From NCBI RefSeq assembly GCF_001280125.1, contig NZ_LGEG01000256.1, positions 5,713-69,712 on the forward strand: DNA of 64,000 nucleotides. Direction: 5' to 3'. Shown here piece after piece: positions 53,647 to 63,151 of the stretch; position 1 is the first letter of the stretch; every line of letters starts with the position of its first letter. The stretch is from Streptomyces sp. NRRL F-6492. Lineage in GTDB: Bacteria; Actinomycetota; Actinomycetes; Streptomycetales; Streptomycetaceae. The notes below the pieces were generated by a model that was not told the origin of the DNA, did not search any database, and worked only from the letters and a program-made list of their open reading frames with translations. The position numbers and the translations under genes are program-made.

Positions 53647-54600
53647 ATGACTTCTCTCCGTACGCTGGGCAGCTCCGACCTGCACGTCTTCCCCCTCGCC
53701 CTCGGCGGCAACGTCTTCGGCTGGACCGCCGACGAGGCGCACTCCTTCGCCGTCCTCGACGCCTACGCCGCCGCGGGCGGCAACTTCATCGACTCCGCCG
53801 ACGTCTACTCGGCGTGGGCCGAGGGCAACGAGGGCGGCGAGTCCGAGACCGTCATCGGCCGCTGGCTCGCCTCCCGGGGCAACCGCGACGACGTCGTCGT
53901 CGCCACCAAGGCCGGCTCCCACCCCCGCTTCAAGGGGCTCTCCGCCCCCACGGTCAAGGCCGCCGCGGAGGAGTCCCTGCGCCGCCTCGGCACCGACCGC
54001 ATCGACCTGTACTACACCCACTTCGACGACGAGTCCGTGCCCGTCGAGGAGATCGTCACCGCCCTCGACCAGCTGGTGAGGGACGGCAAGGTACGGGCCG
54101 TCGCCGCCTCCAACATCTCCCCGGAGCGGCTCCGCGCCTCCCTCGACTTCGCCGAGGCCGAGGGCCTCGCCCGCTACGTCGCCCTCCAGCCGCACTACAA
54201 CCTGGTCTCCCGCGAGACCTACGAGGGCCCGCTCCTGGAGACCGCCGAGCGGGCCGGCCTCGCCGCCGTCCCCTACTACGGCCTCGCCTCCGGCTTCCTC
54301 ACCGGCAAGTACCGCCCCGGCACCACCGTCGACAGCGCCCGCGCCGCCGGGGCCGGCAAGCACCTCGACACCGGGCGGGGCCGCGCCGTGCTCTCCGCGC
54401 TCGACGCGGTCGCCGGCGCGCGCGGCGCGGAGGTCGCCACCGTCGCCCTCGCCTGGCTCGCCTCCCGGCCGACGGTCGTCGCGCCGATCGCCTCGGCCCG
54501 TACGGTCGAGCAGCTCCCGGCCCTGGTCGCGTCCGCCGGCCTGGAGCTCACGGAGGAGGAGCTGAAGCTCCTGACCGAGGCCTCGGCCGTCCGGGGCTGA
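53647..54600 (+). CDS. Aldo/keto reductase
   Basis: A 317-residue cytoplasmic TIM-barrel enzyme: LALGGNVFGWTADEAHSFAVLDAY, catalytic-tetrad Asp/Tyr in FIDSADVYS, Lys in VVVATKAG, and His in LYYTHFDDE. The NADPH-binding end is APIASARTVEQLP. It is close to the YdhF/tas-like group. Substrate unknown. It follows the M23 gene by 77 bp but has its own spacing and possibly its own promoter. Confidence 0.93.
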   Translation: MTSLRTLGSSDLHVFPLALGGNVFGWTADEAHSFAVLDAYAAAGGNFIDSADVYSAWAEGNEGGESETVIGRWLASRGNRDDVVVATKAGSHPRFKGLSAPTVKAAAEESLRRLGTDRIDLYYTHFDDESVPVEEIVTALDQLVRDGKVRAVAASNISPERLRASLDFAEAEGLARYVALQPHYNLVSRETYEGPLLETAERAGLAAVPYYGLASGFLTGKYRPGTTVDSARAAGAGKHLDTGRGRAVLSALDAVAGARGAEVATVALAWLASRPTVVAPIASARTVEQLPALVASAGLELTEEELKLLTEASAVRG

Positions 54601-54634
54601 CCGCGGGCCGGGGCCGGATCCGCCGGAGGAGGCC

Positions 54635-55969
54635 CTAACCGCGGTACGGGTTGTAGCCGCCGTAGTCCAGGTACTGCGGCGGCGTCCAGGCCCGTCCCGT
54701 CGCCCGCGCCGCGTACGTCAGCGCGGGCGAGGCGACCGCCCTGCGCTGCCACAGGTGGTGCAGCAGCTCCTGCTCGCGGGCCGCGAAGTCGGGCCCGGCG
54801 GTGCCGCGCCGGGCCCGGTCCCGCAGGAACGCGAGGGTCGTCGCGAAGGACTCGTACTCGCCGACCGCCCGGGCGGCCTGCTTGCCGTACGTCCGGGCGG
54901 CGTAGGAGCGGGCGAGCTCGCGGGCCCGCATCGAGGAGAGCGCGAGCGGCTCGTCGGGGGAGAGCCAGCCGGCCGCCGCGTACGCCGGGAGCTCCCCGGA
55001 GACCGTGCGCAGCTCCCGCTGCCGGCTCCACACCGCGAGCCAGGTCAGCAGGCCGAAGGCCGGCATCATGAGCGCCCCGTACACCGCGTAGAAGATCCAG
55101 GGGCCGCCGAAGGTGGCCGAGCCGTTCCAGGCGGCGTGCATGCCCATGGCGAGCAGCAGCCCGGCGAGCGGCAGCAGCACCTTCCGCGGCCGCTTCCCGC
55201 GCGGGGCGAGCGCGGCGAAGCCGAAGCCGAGGCCGGTGAGCACGGTGAACAGCGGGTGCGCGAACGGCGACATCACGACCCGGACGAAGAAGGTCCCGGC
55301 GGTCACCATGCCGATGCCGGTGGCGCCGACCTCCTGGTCCTCGCCGAAGGCGTTACCGAGGTAGAGGACGTTCTCGGTGAAGGCGAAGCCGGTCGCGGTG
55401 AAGCCGGCGATCACCACCCCGTCGACGAGCCCGCCGAAGTTCCGGCGGCGGAAGAGGAAGAGCAGCAGGATCGCGGCGGCCTTGGCGCTCTCCTCCACCA
55501 CCGGGGCGATGACGGTGGCGCCGAGGTGGTCGGCGGAGTCCGGGTCGGCGGTGGCCGTGGCGATCCAGCGGACCGCGAAGGAGTTCGCCAGGATCGCGAC
55601 GAGCGCGGCGGCGAAGGCGCCCCAGGCGAAGGCGAAGAGCAGGTTCCTCCACGGTCCCGGCTCGACCCGGTCGAGCCAGCGGAACGCCGCCATCAGCAGC
55701 GGTACGGGGAGCACGGCGAGGGCCAGGCCGACGAGGAAGCCCTGCGTGCCGGTCTGTTCGCGGACCATCGCCAGGATGACCAGGGCGCAGATCGCGAGCA
55801 CGGTGACCAGGGATATCGCCCGGACCACCCGGCTGCGCCAGAAGGCCCGGCGCGGCCGGTAGCGCCACTGGGACCGGTCGGCGGCGTCGGGAAAGGCCGG
55901 TTCCTCGGTGCCCCGGTGGGGTACGGGGGCGGTTCCGGGTCCGGCTTCGGCGGGAGCGGGGTTCGACAC
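54635..55969 (-). CDS. PrsW-type intramembrane protease family protein
   Basis: A 444-residue protein with about nine hydrophobic segments. The metalloprotease motifs of PrsW/abortive-infection relatives are present: EExxK in VVEESAKAAAI, FxxxE in FAFTENVLYLG, and His residues in SPFAHPLFT and GMHAAWN. PrsW cleaves an anti-sigma factor in Bacillus; here the substrate is unknown. The C-terminal 150 residues are soluble. GTG at 55969 is preferred: TAGGGT lies seven bases upstream, suggesting a leaderless mRNA. Confidence 0.87.
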   Translation of the reverse strand: MSNPAPAEAGPGTAPVPHRGTEEPAFPDAADRSQWRYRPRRAFWRSRVVRAISLVTVLAICALVILAMVREQTGTQGFLVGLALAVLPVPLLMAAFRWLDRVEPGPWRNLLFAFAWGAFAAALVAILANSFAVRWIATATADPDSADHLGATVIAPVVEESAKAAAILLLFLFRRRNFGGLVDGVVIAGFTATGFAFTENVLYLGNAFGEDQEVGATGIGMVTAGTFFVRVVMSPFAHPLFTVLTGLGFGFAALAPRGKRPRKVLLPLAGLLLAMGMHAAWNGSATFGGPWIFYAVYGALMMPAFGLLTWLAVWSRQRELRTVSGELPAYAAAGWLSPDEPLALSSMRARELARSYAARTYGKQAARAVGEYESFATTLAFLRDRARRGTAGPDFAAREQELLHHLWQRRAVASPALTYAARATGRAWTPPQYLDYGGYNPYRG

Positions 55970-56032
55970 GTGAGCGACCCTAACGACCGGCACGGACAGG
56001 GGGCGACGCGGTGACGAGTCGCCCGCTTCCCC

Positions 56033-56830
56033 TCACTTCCTCCGGAAGAGGAGGTCGTGGACGACGTGCCCCTTGTCGAGCCCCTGGCCCTCGAAGCGGG
56101 TGAGGGGCCGGAAGCCGGGGCGGGGCGCGTAACCGCCGTCGGCCCGCGTGTTCTCGAAGTCCGGGTGCGCGGTGAGCACCTCCAGCATCTGCTCGGCGTA
56201 CTCCTCCCAGTCGGTGGCGCAGTGCAGCACGCCGCCGGGCTTGAGCCGGGTCGCGAGGAGGCCGAGGAACTCGGGCTGGATCAGCCGCCGCTTGTGGTGG
56301 CGGGCCTTGGGCCACGGGTCCGGGAAGTAGACCCGGCAGCCGTCGAGGGAGTCGCCGGCGAGCATCTCGCGGAGCAGGATGATCGCGTCGCCGTTGGCCA
56401 CCCGGACGTTGGTGAGGCCGTTCCGGTCGGCGAGCCCGAGCAGATTGCCCTGGCCGGGGGTGTGCACGTCCACGGCGAGGATCCCGGTGCCGGGATCGGC
56501 GGCCGCCATCTGCGCGGTCGCCTCGCCCATCCCGAAGCCGATCTCCAGGACGACCGGGAGCCCGCCGAACATCTCGTCCAGGTCCAGGACCCGCTTGCCG
56601 TCGATGTCCAGGCCCCAGTCGGGCCACCGCTTCAGCATCGCCTCGGCCTGCCCGGCGGTCACCCGGCTGCGGCGCGGCTGGAAGCTCCGGATCCGCCGCT
56701 CGTGGTGCGAACCGGCGGGATCGGGCAGGGGCCCCTCCCCGGGAGCGAACATCCGACTGCCCCGCCGCGCGACGGGCTGGGGGGCGGGGTCGGCGACGGG
56801 CCGCGGGCTGTTCTCAGGCTGCTCAGACAC
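56033..56830 (-). CDS. trmB: tRNA (guanine-N7-)-methyltransferase
   Basis: A 265-residue SAM-dependent enzyme that makes m7G46 in tRNA. Core motifs: LEIGFGMGEATAQMA (SAM loop), AVDVHTPGQGNLL, VYFPDPWPKARHHKRRL (catalytic Asp region) and a TDWEEYAEQM box. The first 60 residues are a Pro/Arg-rich actinobacterial extension. GTG at 56830 is used; the longer frame runs into repeat DNA. TAGAAT ten bases before it suggests a short or leaderless transcript. Confidence 0.95.
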   Translation of the reverse strand: MSEQPENSPRPVADPAPQPVARRGSRMFAPGEGPLPDPAGSHHERRIRSFQPRRSRVTAGQAEAMLKRWPDWGLDIDGKRVLDLDEMFGGLPVVLEIGFGMGEATAQMAAADPGTGILAVDVHTPGQGNLLGLADRNGLTNVRVANGDAIILLREMLAGDSLDGCRVYFPDPWPKARHHKRRLIQPEFLGLLATRLKPGGVLHCATDWEEYAEQMLEVLTAHPDFENTRADGGYAPRPGFRPLTRFEGQGLDKGHVVHDLLFRRK

Positions 56831-57157
56831 AATGCGGCCGATTCTACGGGTGGGGACGGTCCCGCGCGGGCGCAGGCGGGCGTGCGAGGACGCGCGCGTG
56901 GGTGCGGGGACGCGCGCGGGTGCTTCCCGCGCCTGCGCCCGGTAGCGGTCCGGAGTCGGTGGCACCCGCGCCCGGGAGCGGTCCGGGGTCGGTGGCGGTC
57001 GGTCCGGGAGCGGTCCGGGGTCGGTGGCGCCCGCGCCCGGGAGCGGTCCGGGGTCGGTGGCGGTCGGTCCGGCGGTCCGGGAAGCGGTCCGGGGCCGGGG
57101 CGGAGGTGGTCCCGGGTCGCGGGCGGTCCCAGACCGGGAGCGGTCCCGGGGCGGCGG
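56831..57157. other. Repeat-rich spacer between trmB and the oxidase gene
   Basis: 327 bp. The left third should contain the trmB promoter; the rest is occupied by a GC-rich compound tandem repeat (56946-57080) ending just after the lhgO-like stop codon. No gene supported. Confidence 0.6.
56946..57080. repeat. GC-rich compound tandem repeat, 65-bp period
   Basis: The unit containing CCCGCGCCCGGGAGCGGTCC recurs with a 65-bp period (56965 and 57030). Within it a 23-bp core beginning GGGAGCGGTCCGGGGTCGG occurs at least three times. Located downstream of the minus-strand oxidase gene. Confidence 0.85.
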
Positions 57158-58342
57158 CTACAGGAACGCCAGCGCCCGCCCCGCCACCTCCCGTCCGATC
57201 GGCAGCGAAGCCGTCGCCGCGGGCGAGGGCGCGTTCAGGACGTGGACCGTGCGCGCCGCCTCACGGATCAGGAAGTCGTCGACGAGCGTCCCGTCCCGCA
57301 GCACCGCCTGCGCCCGGACCCCCGGCGCGGCCCGTCGCAGGTCGGACTCCCGCACCACCGGGAGGAGCCGTCGCACCGCCTCCGTGAAGGCCCGCTTGGA
57401 GACCGAGCGGCGCAGCTCGCCCGCCCCGTACCGCCAGTGCTCCCGGGCGATGGCCCACGAGCCGGGCCAGGCCAGGGTGGCGCCCAGTTCGCGCGGGCGG
57501 ACGACGGACCAGCCGTACCCCTCGCGGGCGAGCGCCGGCACCGCGTTCGGCCCGATGTGGACCCCGCCGTCGATGCCCCGCGTCAGGTGCACCCCGAGGA
57601 ACGGGAACGCCGGATCCGGCACCGGATAGACCAGGCCCCGCACCAGCGACGGATCCGCCAGCTCGTAGTACTCCCCCCGGAAGGGGACGATCCGCATCCC
57701 CGGGTCGTCGCCCGCGAGCCGTGCGACCCGGTCGCAGTACAGCCCCGCGCAGTTCACCAGGACCCGCGCCCGCACCACCCGTCCGTCCGCCGTCCGCACG
57801 GCGACCCCCCAGGGCCGCCGGTCGATCACGGCGGCCTCCGCGCCGTACAGGATCCGCGCCCCGGACGCCTCGGCGAGCCGCTCCGCCACCGCCCCGTAGT
57901 CGCAGATCCCGGTCGTGCCGACGTGGATCGCGGCGAGCCCCCGCACCCGCGGCTCGTACTCGCTGATCTGCGCCGGGCCCAGCTCCCGCACCGGGATGCC
58001 GTTCTCCCGGCCGCGCTGCACGAGCGCGTGCAGCCGGGGCAGCTCCTCGCGCGCGGTGGCGACGACGAGCTTCCCCGTCACCTCGTACGGAATGCCCCAC
58101 TCCGCGCAGAACTTGACCATCTCGGCCGCGCCCTCGACCGCGAACCGCGCCTTGAGCGAGCCCGGCCGGTAGTAGATCCCGCTGTGGATCACCCCGCTGT
58201 TGCGTCCGGTCTGGTGGCGCGCGAGGGCGTGCTCCTTCTCCAGGACCGTGACCCGGGTGCCGGGGGCGGCACGCGTCAGCGCGTACGCCGTCGACAGACC
58301 GACGATCCCGCCGCCGATCACCAGCACGTCACAGTCGAACAC
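57158..58342 (-). CDS. lhgO: L-2-hydroxyglutarate oxidase (LhgO-like FAD oxidase)
   Basis: A 394-residue DAO-family flavoenzyme: FAD motif VLVIGGGIVGLSTAYAL, the EKE after the second strand, RHQTGRNSGVIHSGIYY typical of LhgO, and the C-terminal INAPSPAATASLPIG-like end (LNAPSPAATASL). It oxidises L-2-hydroxyglutarate to 2-oxoglutarate, a metabolite-repair function, passing electrons to quinones in E. coli. GTG at 58342 has GGGAGG seven to nine bases before; the frame above it is not needed. Confidence 0.9.
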   Translation of the reverse strand: MFDCDVLVIGGGIVGLSTAYALTRAAPGTRVTVLEKEHALARHQTGRNSGVIHSGIYYRPGSLKARFAVEGAAEMVKFCAEWGIPYEVTGKLVVATAREELPRLHALVQRGRENGIPVRELGPAQISEYEPRVRGLAAIHVGTTGICDYGAVAERLAEASGARILYGAEAAVIDRRPWGVAVRTADGRVVRARVLVNCAGLYCDRVARLAGDDPGMRIVPFRGEYYELADPSLVRGLVYPVPDPAFPFLGVHLTRGIDGGVHIGPNAVPALAREGYGWSVVRPRELGATLAWPGSWAIAREHWRYGAGELRRSVSKRAFTEAVRRLLPVVRESDLRRAAPGVRAQAVLRDGTLVDDFLIREAARTVHVLNAPSPAATASLPIGREVAGRALAFL

Positions 58343-58485
58343 CGGCCCCACCTCCCACCCCCGATACTGCACTGGCCCACTGACAAAGTCGTGAAACCTC
58401 GCGCGGCCTCATGAGACGCGGTTCACCCGGAGGCGGGTGTTCATGCGGGGCCGCAGGCCCGTCCGGGGCCCGCGCGGGGCGGCCG

Positions 58486-59928
58486 TCACGCCGGGGCGAC
58501 GAGCAGCGGCCTGGCCCGTTCCCGCAGCTCCATGACGCGCGGCTCGTCCCCGTACGGTTCGAGCCGGTGCAGCAGGTCCCGTACGTACTCGGTCGTCCGC
58601 GCCGACGAGATCCGCCCGGCCACCTCCACCGCGCGCGTGCCGGCCGCGCAGGCCGCGTCCAGGTTGCCGGACTCCAGTTCGGCGACGGCGGAGACGACGA
58701 GCCGCAGGCCGTGCGAGCGGACGAACTCCTCCGTCGGCCGGGACAGCGCCTGCTCGGTGAAGCGGCGCACCTCGCGCGGCATCCGCAGGTCGCGGTAGCA
58801 CTCGGCGGCGTCGGCGCAGAACCGGTCGTACGAGTAGAAGCCCAGCCAGGTCGGGTCGGAGTCGCCCGCCCGGGACCGCTCCAGCCACCCCTCGGCGGAC
58901 TTGAGCGCGGCCGCGGCGGCGGCCCCGTCCCCCGCCTTCGCGTGCGCGCGCGCCTCGACGAGCCGGAAGAAGGACATGGTGCGGGCGGTGGCGAGCCCCC
59001 GGTTGCGCTCCAGGGCGGCCTGGGCGAGGTCCACGCCCTCGTCGGCGAAGCCCCGGTAGGTGGCCTGGAGGGACATGGAGGCCAGGACGTATCCGCCGAG
59101 GGGCACGTCGGCGGCGGCCCGGGCGAGCCGCAGGGCCTGGATGTAGTAGCGCTGGGCGGCCTCCTGCTGCCCGGTGTCGAAGGCCATCCAGCCGGCAAGC
59201 CGGGTGAGTTCGGCGGTCGCGCCGAACAGGGCCCGGCCGACCTCGTCCGAGTACGAGCCGAGCAGCAGCGGGGCCGCGTCCACGCGTAAGCACTCCGGCA
59301 CCATGGACGAGCGCCAGTCCCCGCCGCCGTACTTGGAGTCCCAGCGGCGCGCGTCCTCGGCGGCCTCGCGGAGTTTGGCGACGTCGCTGTGGCCCACGCG
59401 CGCGTGCTCCGGCGCGGGCGCCGCCGGGGAGCCGACTACCGGGCGGGGAAGCTCCCGCTCCACCGACGGGTCGGCCGGGGTTATCAGCCAGCGGGACGCG
59501 GGCGTGGCGTACGCGCTCACCGCGAACGACCCGGCGAGCGACTGCCAGATGCCGCCCCCGCCGGCCCGCCGCCCGGCGAGGTCGAGCCGGTAGAGGTCGG
59601 TGGCCGAGCGGACCGCCTCGCCCACGTCGCGCGGGAAGGCGAGCCCCACCTCGGGCGCGGGGTCGGCGTCGGCGAGCCCGATCTCGTGCAGCGGCACGGG
59701 CCGGCCGAGCTTCTGCCCGATCGCGGCGGCGATCAGGTGCGGGGCGGCGCCCTGCGGCACCATGCCCTTGGACACCCAGCGGGCGACCGAGGTCTTGTCG
59801 TAACGCAGCGTCAGTCCCCGTTGCGCACCGAGGTCGTTGACGCGCCGGGCGAGCCCGGCGTTGCTGATTCCCGCGAGGGCGAGAACCGTGCCGAGCTTTT
59901 CGTTCGGCCCGCGTTGCTCCCTGGACAT
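58486..59928 (-). CDS. NsdA-like helical-repeat regulator with N-terminal HTH-like region
   Basis: A 480-residue protein of the group of Streptomyces regulators with an N-terminal DNA-binding-like part ([24 protein letters not shown], then [16 protein letters not shown]) and a long TPR-like helical C-terminus ([35 protein letters not shown]). Relatives such as NsdA are negative regulators of sporulation and antibiotic production. It is divergent from the asparagine-synthetase-like sporulation gene. AGGGGTGG lies before the ATG at 59928. Confidence 0.85.
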   Translation of the reverse strand: MSREQRGPNEKLGTVLALAGISNAGLARRVNDLGAQRGLTLRYDKTSVARWVSKGMVPQGAAPHLIAAAIGQKLGRPVPLHEIGLADADPAPEVGLAFPRDVGEAVRSATDLYRLDLAGRRAGGGGIWQSLAGSFAVSAYATPASRWLITPADPSVERELPRPVVGSPAAPAPEHARVGHSDVAKLREAAEDARRWDSKYGGGDWRSSMVPECLRVDAAPLLLGSYSDEVGRALFGATAELTRLAGWMAFDTGQQEAAQRYYIQALRLARAAADVPLGGYVLASMSLQATYRGFADEGVDLAQAALERNRGLATARTMSFFRLVEARAHAKAGDGAAAAAALKSAEGWLERSRAGDSDPTWLGFYSYDRFCADAAECYRDLRMPREVRRFTEQALSRPTEEFVRSHGLRLVVSAVAELESGNLDAACAAGTRAVEVAGRISSARTTEYVRDLLHRLEPYGDEPRVMELRERARPLLVAPA

Positions 59929-60497
59929 GACGCCACCCCTCGACAGCACAGACGGCCGCCACGACGCCGGGCATAGGCGTGCGGCATTCGTAAGCACAGC
60001 GTAGTTCGCCGCATCCCTACCGTTAAGGGGCGGTGTTCCGTATGGCGAGATTGTTGTGTGACCAATCGCCGGAGGGATCCGTCGGTGGGGAGCGTGCTCC
60101 GGCCGTGTGGCCGTGCGCCTGGCCGTGCGCTCTCGTCCGGGCGGTGGGGGAGCGCTTCCATCGGTACCGCGTGGGTCGGCCCATCCGGCCGGGGTCGGAG
60201 TCCCGGACCAGTGGGCTGGGGGACACCGCCGCCCCATTCCCCGCGGGCGGCGGACGGCGCCGGGAGGCGGAAGCGCCTCCCGGCCAGCCGGCGGCCCGTG
60301 AGGAACGGACCGCCCCTGTTCGTTCTCGCGCGCCTTCCAAACCTTCGGGCGCGGTCGAAATTCGGCCGAATGTCGCCGGTGTCCAACTGGCCCATGCCAG
60401 GGGCGCATTCGGCTTTCGCGCGCGTGCGCCCGGACACCGCCCCGTGCGCCGTTGTCATGGCAGCATGTCTCCCACCGAAACGGACGTGGAGGCGCCG
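59929..60497. other. Divergent control region of nsdA-like and asparagine-synthetase-like genes
   Basis: 569 bp without a supported gene. The segment 59985-60060 is AT-richer and probably holds the minus-strand promoter; 60310-60480 should hold the promoter of the plus-strand gene. An open plus-strand frame from 60033 extends the downstream gene upstream, but it has no ribosome-binding site or family homology. Confidence 0.5.
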
Positions 60498-62855
60498 ATG
60501 CGATGGCTGGTGGGCTGGAGCAGCGTCGCCGCGAGCTTCGCAACGACCGGGGGGACACGGACGGGAGCGGCGAACGGCTCGTACGGGGCGTACGGATCGG
60601 GCACGACGGCGGCCTACGGCGCGTACGACTCGTACGGCTCCGGTGCGACGGGCCACGGCCCGTACGGCTCCGGCCCGGCGCCGGCCCACGACCCCTACGG
60701 CTCCGGGACGACGACCCACGGCCCGTACGGCTCCGGTACGGCCTCGGCCCACGGCGCGTACGGCTCCGACACGGCGGCGGCCCACGGGTCCCACGGCCCG
60801 GGCCGGGCGACGGCGGCCGAGGGGCGCACGGTGCAACCGGTGGGCGCGCAACTCCTGTGGGGAGGCCCCGATCCGCTCTGGGCGGTCGGCGACTGGCGCC
60901 CCGACGAAGTCCGGGTCGTGGCCGTCGACGACCACACCCACATCGCCGTCCTCGGCTGCTGCGCCGCGGGCGACGACGAACTGCGCAGGGGACTGCTCAC
61001 CGCGCGCGGGGGCGCCCTGCGCCACCTCACGGCCTGGCCGGGAAGCTACACCGCCGTCGTCAAGGCCGGCCGCCGCGTCACCGTCACGGGTGACCTCGCC
61101 GGGGCCCGGCCGGTGTTCCACACCCCGTGGCAGGGCGGCACCGCGTACGCCACCGCGGCCCTCCCCCTCGCCGACCTCGTGGAGGCCCAGCTCGACATCG
61201 GCCACCTGGCCGCCCTGCTCGCCTGCCCCGAGACCCCGGAGGCGCTGCGCGACTCCACCCCCTACGAGGGCGTCCGCCGGGTGCCGCCCGGCCACGCGCT
61301 GATCCTGCGGGAGGGCTCGCGCGAGATCACCGGCTACGAACAGGTCGCCTCGCTCGCGGTCGCGACCCCCGAGTCCGACCCCCGGCAGGCCGTCGAAGGC
61401 GTCAGGGACGCCCTGGTCGAGGCCGTCCGCGCCCGCCTCACGGCCCCCCGGCACGCGCCCGAGGCGCCGCTCCCCGACCCCGGCCCGGTCCCCGGCATGG
61501 GCCCCGCCGACCGGCGCGCGGCCCGGGGCGGGGGCCCGGCGCCCGGCATCGGCGCCGACCTGTCCGGCGGCAGCGCCTCCGGCACGCTCGCCCTCCTGGC
61601 GGCGGGACTCCCGGGGGTGCCGGGCACGATCATCGGCCACGGCACGGGCGCGGGGGAGCGGCTGCTCGCCGTCACCTTCAACGACCTCGCCACGCGCGCG
61701 GGTTCGGACCGCGAGGACGAACTGAAGCGGGCCCGGGAGCTGGCCGCCGACCCGCGCCTGCACCACGTGGTCGTCGCGGCCGGCGAGGAGGCGCTCCCGT
61801 ACGCCTCCCTGGACGGGCCGCTCACCGACGAGCCGGGGCCCGCGCTCGTCACGGCCGAACGGCACCGGCGGCGGCTCGCGGGCGGCAGCGCCGACCACTT
61901 CACCGGCATGGGCGCCAAGCAGGTCCTGGATGCGCACCCGGCGCGCCTCGCCGACCTCCTGATGGACCGCAGACGCCGCTCCCTGGTGCGTCCCGTCACC
62001 GCGCTCGCCAAGGCCTCGGGTCCTTCGGCGGGCGCGCTCCTGGTGCCGCTGACCGTGTACCGGGCGGCCCGGAAGCTGGCCCGCACCCCGTACCGGACGG
62101 GTCTGGAGACGGCGGCCCGGCGGGTCCTGGAGGCGAACCGCGCCGCCCCCGACGGCTTCGGCCCCCTGGAGGCCTCCCTCTCCGCCCTCGCCTGGTCGCG
62201 GCCGGGCCCCGCGGCCCGCTGGCTGACGGGGGAGGCGCTGGCCGAAGTATCGGTTCGCCTGAACCGGGCGGCGACCCTCCCCTCCTCCGTCCAGCGCCCC
62301 GGCGAGGCACGCGCGCGTGCGGCCCTCGCGCGGGCCGCCGCCGACCACCGGGTCCTGGAGCAGGCCGCCGAGATCCGCGGCCAGCGGCTGCACGCCCCCT
62401 TCCTCGACAACCAGGTCGTACGGGCCTGCCGCGCCCTCCCCGAATCGCTCCGGGTCCAGCCGGACGCCCGCGCCGGCATCCTGCGCACGGTCCTGACCGA
62501 CACCGGGATCCACGACCTGCCGCCGGGCTGGGGCGCCCCCCACCCGGCCGTCCCGGCCGCCGCCGCCCGCGCGGGCCTGCGCGCCGCGCTCCCCCGGCTC
62601 CTGGCCCTCTTCGACGCGCCGCTCCTCGCGGACGCGGGCCTGATCGAGGCGCGCGTGGTCCGCGAGGCCCTGCGCGCCGCCGCCGACGGCGAACCCGTCC
62701 CCCTCGACGGCCTCGCCGACCTCGTCTCCACCGAACTCTGGCTCCGCCGCCTCCTCGCCCGCCGCGGCTCCTGCTGGACCAACACCACGGAGCCGCGCGC
62801 CCACCGCGCGGTCCAGGGCCCCCTGATCCCGGCGTCCCGCTCGCTTCCGGCGTGA
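60498..62855 (+). CDS. Asparagine-synthetase-like sporulation-associated protein with PYGSG repeat insert
   Basis: A 785-residue protein of a Streptomyces family annotated as asparagine synthase-related or sporulation-associated. It lacks the Cys2 nucleophile of glutamine-dependent enzymes (starts MRWLVGWSS). The amidotransferase-like part includes [22 protein letters not shown] and [14 protein letters not shown]. The synthetase-like part has [22 protein letters not shown] (altered SGGxDS) and [17 protein letters not shown]. Residues 26-101 are a Tyr/Gly/Ser-rich repeat insert (GHGPYGSG units) that I do not recall from homologues. GGAGG is five bases before the ATG at 60498. Confidence 0.88.
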   Translation: MRWLVGWSSVAASFATTGGTRTGAANGSYGAYGSGTTAAYGAYDSYGSGATGHGPYGSGPAPAHDPYGSGTTTHGPYGSGTASAHGAYGSDTAAAHGSHGPGRATAAEGRTVQPVGAQLLWGGPDPLWAVGDWRPDEVRVVAVDDHTHIAVLGCCAAGDDELRRGLLTARGGALRHLTAWPGSYTAVVKAGRRVTVTGDLAGARPVFHTPWQGGTAYATAALPLADLVEAQLDIGHLAALLACPETPEALRDSTPYEGVRRVPPGHALILREGSREITGYEQVASLAVATPESDPRQAVEGVRDALVEAVRARLTAPRHAPEAPLPDPGPVPGMGPADRRAARGGGPAPGIGADLSGGSASGTLALLAAGLPGVPGTIIGHGTGAGERLLAVTFNDLATRAGSDREDELKRARELAADPRLHHVVVAAGEEALPYASLDGPLTDEPGPALVTAERHRRRLAGGSADHFTGMGAKQVLDAHPARLADLLMDRRRRSLVRPVTALAKASGPSAGALLVPLTVYRAARKLARTPYRTGLETAARRVLEANRAAPDGFGPLEASLSALAWSRPGPAARWLTGEALAEVSVRLNRAATLPSSVQRPGEARARAALARAAADHRVLEQAAEIRGQRLHAPFLDNQVVRACRALPESLRVQPDARAGILRTVLTDTGIHDLPPGWGAPHPAVPAAAARAGLRAALPRLLALFDAPLLADAGLIEARVVREALRAAADGEPVPLDGLADLVSTELWLRRLLARRGSCWTNTTEPRAHRAVQGPLIPASRSLPA
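60573..60800 (+). repeat. Degenerate 27-36-bp in-frame repeats encoding PYGSGT units
   Basis: At least seven copies of a GCGTACGGCTCCGG-like core recur through this stretch with variable spacing. The product is a 76-residue low-complexity segment alternating PYGSG or AYGSG with THG/AAH linkers. Confidence 0.85.
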
Positions 62856-63151
62856 GGCCCCGCGCGCCGCGACCGCGTCCGGCAGACCAGGGTCCACGCG
62901 CGCGGGAACCCCTCTCCTCCTCCTGACCGACCGCGAGGCGGGCGAAGCCGTCGCGTGTTCCGGCCCCGGCTCGTGGACGACTGCGGCCACGAGTCCGCCC
63001 ACGAGTCCGTCCACGAGCCGGGGCCGCCCGCCCCCTCCCCGCACCCCCGGGCCCCACCCCGGACACGGCGGAGTTCCGACGCCCGCCCTCCCGGGGCCGG
63101 ACCCGGGTAAACCCCGAGGCGTACGCACGGGCCGACGGCCACAATGAACCG
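62856..63151. other. Intergenic region before the SARP-type regulator
   Basis: 296 bp with short repeats of CACGAGTCCGYCC at 62985-63022 and a GC-rich stretch after it. No hairpin terminator or convincing promoter was recognised. Confidence 0.5.

Noticed and set aside
60033..60497. N-terminal extension of the asparagine-synthetase-like protein by 155 codons
   Set aside because: No ribosome-binding site, no family similarity, and GGAGG before ATG 60498 gives the family start MRWLVGWSS.
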